From positions 1-64,000 of the forward strand of contig NZ_FQTV01000015.1 in assembly GCF_900128905.1 (NCBI RefSeq): a stretch of DNA of 64,000 bases. Direction: 5' to 3'. Each line of letters opens with the position of its first letter. The first letter of the stretch is position 1. The DNA is from Bacteroides luti. GTDB lineage: Bacteria > Bacteroidota > Bacteroidia > Bacteroidales > Bacteroidaceae. Under the pieces are notes generated by a model that had not been told where the DNA came from, searched no databases, and saw nothing but the letters and a program-made list of their open reading frames with translations. Position numbers and translations under genes: made by a program. Of this stretch, positions 43,719 to 51,549 are shown in pieces.

Positions 43719-43811
43719 ACCACAGCTATTAAAGAATAGTATCTAATATTGTTCTTTTACTCAGGTTCTGTAAGTGAACAATATCCGTACCCTATCTTCA
43801 ATAGTGTGGTT
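43719..43811. terminator. Nested imperfect hairpins between convergent genes
   Basis: Outer arms AACCACAGCTATT (43719-43731) and AATAGTGTGGTT (43800-43811) pair with one bulge. Inner arms ATATTGTTC (43746-43754) and GAACAATAT (43776-43784) pair perfectly. The block fills the gap between the zinc-ribbon gene and the TonB-dependent receptor gene and probably terminates both. Confidence 0.6.
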
Positions 43812-43854
43812 CTCTAATCAGAAAAAAGAAATAGCTATATTTAGTTTAAGTCAA

Positions 43855-46131
43855 TTAGAATCTGTAACGCAAGTCTATTCCTGCTTGTACTGGTTTCCCT
43901 TTTTGCATAAAGGTTTTTCCGCTTGATACAAAGCCAAAGGTTGCATAAGACTCGTCTAACATATTTCTGGCCCATAAATCAAGTTGCACTTTCTTCATTG
44001 TAACTCCTATTTTCCCATTCAGAATTCCGTAGAATTTTTGTGTCACGTCATTATTCTCTGTCCAGTATATTTTCCCTGCTCCGTTATATTGTGCATTAAA
44101 GGTTAGTCTGCTAATCAGACTATTCGAGAATGAAAAGCCATATTCAGCACCAAGGCTGAAGGTGTTCTGAGGAACCATTGGAATATAATTGCCATTGTAG
44201 CTAACAGAAATGAGCTCTCCTGCCTGGTTCTTCTGGTTGCTGACGTAATCTTTGAAAGTGGCATGAGTATATCCGTAAGCAGCATTCAGGCTAAATGCAT
44301 TGGTAATTGTTGCACGAATACTGGCTTCTGCACCAAGACTGGCACTGTGCCCGGCATTCACGGTCATTCGTCCTAAGCCACTATCTGCAAAACGTACCAC
44401 CTGCTGGTCTCTGGTATCCATGTAAAAGGCAGCAGCATCGGCTATTAGTTTATTGTTTAGCAAAGAAAGGTGTGTTCCCACTTCATAGTTCCATGTATAT
44501 TCGAGCTTATAGGTTATTGCTTTAGCTACATCTCCGTCTGTTAAGGCAGTAGAAGAACTACCCATTAACTGAGCTTGTGCAAGGTCAGCAAACATCTGGA
44601 AGTTATATCCACCAGAGCGGAATCCACGGCTTACTGAAGCATAGACATTACCTGTTTTATTATTAGGAAAATCATATTTAAGTGCAAACTTTGGAAGCAA
44701 TTGCAAATAATCATCATCAACTTTACCATGAATATCAACCACTCGTGAAGCGTCAGTTGTCTTTCCACGCATTGTCATAACAGCATTCATGGTTGCATTT
44801 GTGCTGTGCGTTATCTTTAATTTCTCATAATCCAGTCGTAAGCCTACTGTTGCAGATAACCCTTTAATAAGGAAATCATTGTAAGTAGATTGATGAAAGA
44901 GTGCTGCTCCTAAAGAAGGAGTATTGTAATTTCCATATACAGGCATTGAGGCATCGGTTAGTTTAACAGTCATCGGCAGTCCTGCCATAGCTGCATCCAT
45001 AGCCGATTGAATCATGGAAATGCCGTCTTTCTCGAAATAAACAGGAGAATTAGTCTTTTGTGATTGATAAAAGCCAAAGGCTCCGCAGGTCCACTCGTAT
45101 CGTTCATTCTCGAAGGAACGGAAAGTTATCTCTTCGGAAATGGTATTTTGCTTTTGTTTTTGAGTAATGGAATAATAATCCTTGGAAGTGAAATCCTGGT
45201 CCATATACATTCTGTCCTTTAGGTTTTGAAAACCGGTGGCAGCATTCATGATATAGTTTCTGGCCTGATAGCTTATGTTAAGCCCTGCATTGAGTAATCC
45301 ACGGTAATATTTGCTTTCTCTGTTTGTGGAAACATCGCCAATTTTATCTGTTGAACTATCGTAAATGGCATAAGGATATCCTCCCTGATCACTGTATTCG
45401 TAGCTTACATTCAAATCAAGTTTTAAGTTATCCTTTGGTAACCAGATACTGCGTATTCTTCCACCGCCACTGCTAAGCGGATCGGCTTTTTTGTTCAGGT
45501 AAGTGTTCTCAAAGAATCCACCACTCTTTTCATAGAATCCTCCGGTAGAGAAGGCGAATTTATCATTAACCCGGTGATAATGAGTTAATGCAGCGGAATA
45601 GCTATCGTAGGTACTGGCACTTAAATTCAGGTCAGTTCCCTGATAAGCAAAAGGAGATTTCGTGTGTAACTTGATAAGTCCGCCCATTGCATTCCTTCCG
45701 TAAAGAGTACTTTGTGGTCCGTGCAAAACTTCAATGTTTTCAATATCCGAAAAGCTGAAGTCGAATGCTGATTTATCGATATAAGGGATATCATCCACAT
45801 ACAGTCCAACAGAAGGAGTATTTATTCTGGAACCTACTCCGCGGATATAAATGGCGGAAGTCAGCTTGGAACCATAATCGGGAATAAAGAGGTTTGGAAC
45901 AATCCCGTTCATGCTTTTCAGTGAGTTTATCTGGTATGCCTGCATCTCATGCTGAGAGATTGTTGAAACAGTAACCGAAAGTTGACGAAAATGCTTGGAT
46001 TCTTTTGGAGAAGCGGTAACTATAATCTCTTTTATCTTAACGCTATTGGTAGAATCCTTTGGAATAAGATCACTTGCCAGTAAGTTTTGGGTTAGTAATA
46101 GAATAAAGAATAGTAATATGTTCCTTTTCAT
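43855..46131 (-). CDS. TonB-dependent outer membrane receptor
   Basis: A 758-residue active transporter of the outer membrane. The signal peptide is residues 1-19 (LLLTQNLLAS). The TonB box region is KIKEIIVTAS (about 32-41). The plug domain is about 50-160, with IYIRGVGSRINTPSVGLYVDDIPYIDK and IEVLHGPQSTLYGRNAMGGLIKLHTK. The barrel ends in GIDLRYRF with a terminal phenylalanine. It lacks the N-terminal carboxypeptidase-like domain of SusC proteins, and there is no SusD gene next to it, so a siderophore, cofactor or similar small ligand is more likely than a glycan. The LuxR-type regulator gene lies 73 nt upstream on the same strand. Confidence 0.94.
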   Translation of the reverse strand: MKRNILLFFILLLTQNLLASDLIPKDSTNSVKIKEIIVTASPKESKHFRQLSVTVSTISQHEMQAYQINSLKSMNGIVPNLFIPDYGSKLTSAIYIRGVGSRINTPSVGLYVDDIPYIDKSAFDFSFSDIENIEVLHGPQSTLYGRNAMGGLIKLHTKSPFAYQGTDLNLSASTYDSYSAALTHYHRVNDKFAFSTGGFYEKSGGFFENTYLNKKADPLSSGGGRIRSIWLPKDNLKLDLNVSYEYSDQGGYPYAIYDSSTDKIGDVSTNRESKYYRGLLNAGLNISYQARNYIMNAATGFQNLKDRMYMDQDFTSKDYYSITQKQKQNTISEEITFRSFENERYEWTCGAFGFYQSQKTNSPVYFEKDGISMIQSAMDAAMAGLPMTVKLTDASMPVYGNYNTPSLGAALFHQSTYNDFLIKGLSATVGLRLDYEKLKITHSTNATMNAVMTMRGKTTDASRVVDIHGKVDDDYLQLLPKFALKYDFPNNKTGNVYASVSRGFRSGGYNFQMFADLAQAQLMGSSSTALTDGDVAKAITYKLEYTWNYEVGTHLSLLNNKLIADAAAFYMDTRDQQVVRFADSGLGRMTVNAGHSASLGAEASIRATITNAFSLNAAYGYTHATFKDYVSNQKNQAGELISVSYNGNYIPMVPQNTFSLGAEYGFSFSNSLISRLTFNAQYNGAGKIYWTENNDVTQKFYGILNGKIGVTMKKVQLDLWARNMLDESYATFGFVSSGKTFMQKGKPVQAGIDLRYRF

Positions 46132-46204
46132 TTGTGTAGTTTTTTAATTCGTCTGCAAAGTACGGACTATTAAAAAAACAACACAATCCTCATTTATGGG
46201 GATT

Positions 46205-46777
46205 TTATATACTATCGGGAGAAATGTATCCGTTCATCACGGCATAAATTGTTAATCCGGAAACCGACTTTATACCGAGCTTTTCAGTGATATTCTTGCG
46301 ATGAGAGATAACGGTTGTGAGACTAATATTGAGCTTGTCTGCAATCTCTTTGTTTATGAGTCCTTTAGTTACAAGAATCAATACTTCGATTTCACGGGCC
46401 GAAAGCTCATCATCCGATGGAAGCTTCTCCATTTCACTCGATTTATGAGAAAAGAACTTCATCAGTTCCGTGGTCAGTTTCTTTTCAGGAAGGAATATAT
46501 TTATAATATGATTGGAAGCAGGAAACGTATGATTCCCTGCTCCATGCATCATTATAATAGTTTTTTCTTTACGTGGAAGGAAGAAAGGATTGTAAAGAAT
46601 ATAGGTTTGTGAGGATATGAAATAGTGAGTGTACATATCCGGTGTGTCATCGGCAAATGTAGGAAAATCTTCAAAAGAACGAATGACGGCTTTGGGCAGT
46701 TGTTTTTCCAGCAAATTTCTCAAGCCAACGCAGGTAAGCGTATTTGCATCAATAATTGCAATTTCTAAATTCTCCAT
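46205..46777 (-). CDS. LuxR-family DNA-binding regulator with degenerate receiver domain
   Basis: A 190-residue regulator. Residues 1-120 have the response-regulator start IAIIDANTLTCVGLRNLLEK, but the usual phosphoacceptor aspartate (near residue 54) is missing; the position reads YFISSQTY. The C-terminal helix-turn-helix (about 124-185) is a full GerE/LuxR domain: LSAREIEVLILVTKGLINKEIADKLNISLTTVISHRKNITEKLGIKSVSGLTIYAV. Regulation by phosphorylation is therefore unlikely. It lies 26 nt after the FAD oxidoreductase gene and just before the TonB-dependent receptor gene, which makes that receptor a candidate target (inference). Confidence 0.9.
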   Translation of the reverse strand: MENLEIAIIDANTLTCVGLRNLLEKQLPKAVIRSFEDFPTFADDTPDMYTHYFISSQTYILYNPFFLPRKEKTIIMMHGAGNHTFPASNHIINIFLPEKKLTTELMKFFSHKSSEMEKLPSDDELSAREIEVLILVTKGLINKEIADKLNISLTTVISHRKNITEKLGIKSVSGLTIYAVMNGYISPDSI

Positions 46778-46803
46778 AACCTATATTGTTTACAATTAAT
46801 TTT

Positions 46804-48366
46804 TTAGATTGCCTGCACATATTTTGCCGCACTCTCGGCGCATCGTTCACCATCTATCCCGGCAGAAACAATACCGCCGGCATATCCTGCACCTTCACCG
46901 CAAGGGAATAATCCTTTAATGGTGATGTGTTGCAATGATTCCGAATCACGGATTATACGTACCGGTGAAGAGGTTCGTGTTTCTACACCGATCATAGTTG
47001 CTTCATTAGTCAGGAATCCGTGTGAGAACTTCCCGAATTGCTGGAATCCTTGTGATAACCTTTTGGTAATGAACTGTGGCATCCAGAAGTGAAGCGGAGA
47101 AGATACTAATCCCGGACTATAAGAAGAATCGGGTAGGGAAGATCCTAACTTTCCTTTGGTGAAATCGACCATTCGTTGTGCTGGTGCTGTCTGGCGTCTA
47201 CCTCCCTGCATCCAGCATTGATGCTCCAGCTCTTCCTGAAACTCCATCAGTGCTAACGGACCATACTTTGCATATTCAGGGAAATCTTCGGGATGGATTT
47301 CAACGACCATACCCGAGTTACTCCATTTTGAGCCACGGTTGGATGGAGACATACCATTGACTACCACTTGTTCCGGGCCGCTTGCCGCAGGTACCACGAA
47401 ACCTCCCGGGCACATGCAGAATGAATAAACTCCTCTGCCTTCAACCTGAGTAACGAAACTGTATTCTGCTGCAGGAAGATAATCACCTCTACCGTTTTTG
47501 TTATGGTACTGTATCTGGTCAATCAGCATTTGCGGGTGTTCCAAACGTACACCCACAGCAATACCTTTTGCTTCAATGTCTACATTATTGGCTGCCAACC
47601 AGCGATATACATCGCGTGCCGAGTGACCGGTAGCCAGAATAACCGGGCCCAATAATGTCTTCCCGGTATTTGTCTCTATACCTTTTACTTCGTTATTTTC
47701 TATAATCAGAGCGTCCATTCGTGTTTCGAAATGCACTTCGCCGCCACATTCCAGAATGGTATTACGCATCTTTTCAATGACTCCCGGCAATTTATCCGTA
47801 CCAATATGTGGATGAGTATCCACCAGAATGGAAGTACTTGCACCGTGCTGGCAGAATACATTCAGAATCTTGTCTGTGTTACCACGTTTCTTGCTGCGGG
47901 TATATAGTTTTCCATCTGAATAAGCACCGGCTCCACCTTCACCAAAACTATAGTTTGACTCCGGATCAACAATATGTTCACGTGAAATGAGGGCAATATC
48001 CTTTTTACGATCGCGCACATTCTTACCACGTTCCACGATAATAGGCTTTATTCCCTCCTCAATCAGCTTAAGAGCAGCAAAAAGACCGCCAGGGCCTGCC
48101 CCAACAACGATTACTTGTGGAGCATTCTCTACTTTTTTATAGGTTGTATGTATATACTCGTCATCTGCCGGCATTTCATTAATGTAGGCACGAACCTTCA
48201 GATTCACGAAAACAGTACGCTGTCTTGCATCAATACTGCGTTTCAAAATGCGAACTGCATTGAGCTGTTTCAGGGAAATTCCATTCTCCTTTGAAAGATA
48301 TTCTTTCAAACGCTGTTCATTGGCCGCAATCTCCGGTAATATTCTTAGTTGTATCTCTTGTATCAT
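46804..48366 (-). CDS. FAD-dependent oxidoreductase (uncharacterised dehydrogenase family)
   Basis: A 520-residue cytoplasmic flavoprotein of a widespread uncharacterised family. After an N-terminal domain of about 80 residues comes the Rossmann motif VIVVGAGPGGLFAALKLIEEGIKPIIVERG (GAGPGG at 89-94). A conserved SFGEGGAGAYSDGKL segment and the C-terminal FAD-site motif FPCGEGAGYAGGIVSAGIDGERCAESAA follow. The family is annotated as FAD-dependent dehydrogenase/NAD(P)-binding protein, with no known substrate. It sits 13 nt after radA and 26 nt before the LuxR gene, forming a likely operon. Confidence 0.9.
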   Translation of the reverse strand: MIQEIQLRILPEIAANEQRLKEYLSKENGISLKQLNAVRILKRSIDARQRTVFVNLKVRAYINEMPADDEYIHTTYKKVENAPQVIVVGAGPGGLFAALKLIEEGIKPIIVERGKNVRDRKKDIALISREHIVDPESNYSFGEGGAGAYSDGKLYTRSKKRGNTDKILNVFCQHGASTSILVDTHPHIGTDKLPGVIEKMRNTILECGGEVHFETRMDALIIENNEVKGIETNTGKTLLGPVILATGHSARDVYRWLAANNVDIEAKGIAVGVRLEHPQMLIDQIQYHNKNGRGDYLPAAEYSFVTQVEGRGVYSFCMCPGGFVVPAASGPEQVVVNGMSPSNRGSKWSNSGMVVEIHPEDFPEYAKYGPLALMEFQEELEHQCWMQGGRRQTAPAQRMVDFTKGKLGSSLPDSSYSPGLVSSPLHFWMPQFITKRLSQGFQQFGKFSHGFLTNEATMIGVETRTSSPVRIIRDSESLQHITIKGLFPCGEGAGYAGGIVSAGIDGERCAESAAKYVQAI

Positions 48367-48379
48367 AGCTATTTTTGTT

Positions 48380-49747
48380 TTAACCGAATAGGCAACGGAA
48401 TGCCTCTTCGACCTTTCTTACCGGAACCAGTTCTATATTTATTTTCTTTTTGTCTAGTCCCTGCAAATTATGTTTGGGAAGAATCATCCGTTTGAATCCC
48501 AGCTTTTCTGCTTCACCAATTCGTTGTTCAATACGGTTTACCGGACGAATCTCTCCTGATAAACCAACTTCTCCGGCCAGACAGACTTCTCTTTCAATCT
48601 CTGTATCCATATTTGAAGAAAGAATGGCACTGATTACCGATAAGTCGATGGCAGGGTCGTTAACCTTTAAGCCTCCGGCAATATTTAAAAAGACATCTTT
48701 CTGTCCCAACTTGAATCCCACTCGTTTTTCAAGTACAGCCAGTAGCATATTCATGCGGCGAAGATCAAAACCTGTGGCAGATCTCTGAGGAACTCCGTAG
48801 GCTGCCGAGCTGACAAGTGCTTGTGTCTCAATAAGGAACGGACGAACTCCTTCAATAGCAGAAGCAATGGCTACTCCGCTCATTCCATCATGGTCGAGCG
48901 ATAGCAAAAGTTCCGACGGATTACTAACCTGACGCAATCCATCCTGTCTCATTTCATAGATACCCAGTTCGGAAGTACTTCCAAAGCGATTCTTTATGGA
49001 ACGAAGAATGCGGTACATGTAATGCTGATCTCCTTCAAATTGCAGCACAGTGTCTACAATATGTTCCAGTACTTTTGGTCCGGCAATGCTGCCTTCTTTA
49101 TTTATATGACCGATGAGTATCACCGGAGTATTAGTTTCTTTAGCAAATTTCAGGATAGAAGCCGAGCATTCGCGCACTTGTCCGATACTACCTGGAGATG
49201 ATTCTATGGTTTCTGTGGAAATGGTCTGAATAGAATCGATAATAACCAGTTCTGGACGTATATTCTTGATGTGAGTATAAATTTGTTCTAATGAAGTTTC
49301 ACAAACAATCAGGCAATCGGACGAAGTATGCTTAATTCGGTCGGCACGAAGTTTAAGCTGGCGTGCACTCTCTTCACCGGAAACATAAAGAATGCGGCGA
49401 TCGGGCATGCGGAGTACTGTTTGCAATACCAGGGTAGATTTACCAATACCGGGTTCCCCACCAATAAGTACCAATGAACCGGGAACAAGTCCGCCACCCA
49501 GTACCCTGTTTAACTCTTCATCCTTTAAATCAATACGAGGTTCATCGGATGTAACAATATCACATAAAGATATAGGTTTGGCTTTTGGTGTTTCAATACC
49601 CGAAGTTGGGCGTTTATTGGCAACCTCTTTGCGAACAATCTCTTCAACGTACGTATTCCATTCTCCGCAAGAGGGACATTTGCCTACCCATTTGGGAGAA
49701 TCTTGTCCGCAGTTCGAACACACATATACGGTTTTGTCTTTTGCCAT
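48380..49747 (-). CDS. radA: DNA repair protein RadA
   Basis: RecA-like helicase that extends branch migration in recombination. 455 residues from this start. The N-terminal C4 zinc finger is CSNCGQDSPKWVGKCPSCGEW (residues 10-30). Walker A is GEPGIGKST (near 95). The RadA-specific motif KNRFG lies near 255. The C-terminal part (about 275-455) is the Lon-protease-like domain with EGVRPFLIETQALVS and AGEVGLSGEIRPVNRIEQRI. ATG 49747 is chosen because the -7 box TACTTTTG at 49775-49782 overlaps the start of the longer frame (49777). A 13-bp inverted repeat lies in the leader. The FAD oxidoreductase gene follows 13 nt later. Confidence 0.95.
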   Translation of the reverse strand: MAKDKTVYVCSNCGQDSPKWVGKCPSCGEWNTYVEEIVRKEVANKRPTSGIETPKAKPISLCDIVTSDEPRIDLKDEELNRVLGGGLVPGSLVLIGGEPGIGKSTLVLQTVLRMPDRRILYVSGEESARQLKLRADRIKHTSSDCLIVCETSLEQIYTHIKNIRPELVIIDSIQTISTETIESSPGSIGQVRECSASILKFAKETNTPVILIGHINKEGSIAGPKVLEHIVDTVLQFEGDQHYMYRILRSIKNRFGSTSELGIYEMRQDGLRQVSNPSELLLSLDHDGMSGVAIASAIEGVRPFLIETQALVSSAAYGVPQRSATGFDLRRMNMLLAVLEKRVGFKLGQKDVFLNIAGGLKVNDPAIDLSVISAILSSNMDTEIEREVCLAGEVGLSGEIRPVNRIEQRIGEAEKLGFKRMILPKHNLQGLDKKKINIELVPVRKVEEAFRCLFG

Positions 49748-49782
49748 TTTTGCAATTATAATTATATATAATTGCAAAAGTA
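49748..49782 (-). promoter_or_regulatory. radA -7 box with an overlapping perfect inverted repeat
   Basis: TTTTGCAATTATA (49748-49760) and TATAATTGCAAAA (49767-49779) are perfect 13-bp arms with a 6-nt centre. The right arm overlaps the -7 box TACTTTTG (plus 49775-49782 as CAAAAGTA), and the left arm touches the radA start codon. It could be an operator or a hairpin over the ribosome-binding region. Confidence 0.65.
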
Positions 49783-49804
49783 CCGATATTTTTTCAGAAA
49801 CAGA

Positions 49805-50842
49805 TTAATTGATAGTAATTTCTCCGGCAATGGAAATATTCATCATTTGTCGCACTTCATCAGGAGGAAGTCCGTGTCCCAGAAGAAACATTAGTTTGGT
49901 TACGGCAGATTCTGTTGTGCTGTCATATCCGCTTAAAATTCCAGCATCAAGTAATTGTTTGCCTGTTTCGTAACGATCCATTTCTACAGTACCTGCACTA
50001 CATTGGGTGACGTTAACAATAACGATTCCTCGTTCATTTGCCGCAATAAGTTGGTTGATAAGCCACTGACTTCTGGGAGCATTTCCCGATCCGTAAGTCT
50101 CCAGAACTACACCTTTTAATCCTGGGATGGCAAGAGTTGCAGCAACCACATTTTCCTGAATGCCCGGAAATAGTTTAAGGATCATTACATTTGTATCCAT
50201 TGAAAGGTGTGGAGTAAGAGGTCTGCCGTTTGTGCAATGATGAATCAGTGAAGGTTCATATTTAATATGTATACCTGCTGCGGCCAGTGCCGGATAGTTG
50301 TAAGAACGAAATGCATTGAAGTTCTCTGCATTAATCTTAGTTGTCCTGTTTCCTCTCATTAAATGGTTCTCAAAAAAAACACAAACTTCAGGAACCAGCG
50401 GTTTTCCCCTGCGTTTTGCCGCAGCAATTTCGAGACTCGTCATCAGATTTTCTTTTCCATCTGTACGAAGCACGCCGATAGGAAGTTGAGAGCCAGTAAG
50501 AATTACAGGTTTGTTGAGGTTTTCCAGCATGAAACTAAGAGCTGATGCCGTGTAAGCCATGGTATCTGTGCCATGAAGGATTACAAATCCGTCATATTTC
50601 CGATAATTTTCATAGATGATTCTGCAAAGATCAGCCCATGCCTCAGGCTCCATGTCTGAGGAATCTCTTGGTGGATTAAACTGGCAGGAATCAATCTTGA
50701 AGTCCAGCTTTTTAAGTTCTGGGACATGTTTTTGTAATTGCTCGAAATTGAAGTTTTCCAAAGCACCAGTCTCAGCATTCTCAATCATTCCTATTGTTCC
50801 ACCAGTATAAATTATCAATACGGAAGCATTTTCTTGTTTCAT
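49805..50842 (-). CDS. ansA: Type I L-asparaginase
   Basis: Hydrolyses L-asparagine to aspartate and ammonia in the cytoplasm. The 345-residue protein has no signal peptide. The first catalytic threonine is T16 in IIYTGGTIGM; the second lies in ILHGTDTMAYTASALSFML (about 95-113). The C-terminal lobe contains VVLETYGSGNAP and the CSAGTVEMDRYETGKQL segment involved in allosteric type I enzymes. ATG 50842 is chosen because a -7 box TATATTTG at 50870-50877 overlaps the start of the longer frame (50872). It ends shortly before the radA promoter and is a separate unit. Confidence 0.93.
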   Translation of the reverse strand: MKQENASVLIIYTGGTIGMIENAETGALENFNFEQLQKHVPELKKLDFKIDSCQFNPPRDSSDMEPEAWADLCRIIYENYRKYDGFVILHGTDTMAYTASALSFMLENLNKPVILTGSQLPIGVLRTDGKENLMTSLEIAAAKRRGKPLVPEVCVFFENHLMRGNRTTKINAENFNAFRSYNYPALAAAGIHIKYEPSLIHHCTNGRPLTPHLSMDTNVMILKLFPGIQENVVAATLAIPGLKGVVLETYGSGNAPRSQWLINQLIAANERGIVIVNVTQCSAGTVEMDRYETGKQLLDAGILSGYDSTTESAVTKLMFLLGHGLPPDEVRQMMNISIAGEITIN

Positions 50843-50869
50843 CCTTTGGATTTTACCTTTGTTATAATG

Positions 50870-50877
50870 CAAATATA
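50870..50877 (-). promoter_or_regulatory. -7 box of the asparaginase gene
   Basis: TATATTTG on the minus strand, 28 nt upstream of the start codon. Confidence 0.6.
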
Positions 50878-51549
50878 GGTATTATTCTATTATTTTATAA
50901 CAAAATGATAAATATCTATATAACAAAAATATAAAAGATATGGTTTTGAATATATTCTGGAGCTATATTCTTATAAATGCTCTATTTATTTTAAAAAAGA
51001 CTTTTAGTTCTGATGTCATAAATTCTGCGATAACACTTTTAAGGGGTTAAGAAAGCAAGAAGAGACTGATGAATATTTACTTTAATATATTTAGATTAAT
51101 TATTTTTTTTACGCTTATTACCCTTCTACTTGGATTTATTTCTATAAGAAAAACTTTTTTATATGACGAATTATATATGAATTTATGTATGCATTTTTAA
51201 ATTAATAGGCTAACGCTTTTTTGTAAAATTACAAATGTTATTCAGCTGTTTTTGCAGCTCTATTAAGTATTAAACTGGGCAAAAAGCCCTTTTCTGATAT
51301 ATTTTACATGTGTTTGTACGATAATACATTCCATAAAATAATGTTATAATCTATTTTTGTAATTCAAAAAAATGTGAAAATCGATGATGGTATGTTTAAT
51401 TCAGTTAATGTAATGGTTCTATTGCTATTTCACTACTGAGCTGTAAATCTAGTAATCGTTATTGTGTACTTTTTTGTAATAACCTTGATCTGGAATAGAA
51501 AATATTCAACTAACGTGTTTTTTATTTAAATTATATAATCTACTATGCT
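50878..51549. other. AT-rich upstream region of the FAS1/SusCD array
   Basis: About 670 bases without a gene on either strand. A TATTTTTG word at 51352-51359 fits the -7 consensus, but the upstream -33 element is not clear, and the leader would be close to 190 nt. No regulator gene, sigma/anti-sigma pair or RNA element that I can name is present. The region should hold the promoter of the following array. Confidence 0.5.
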
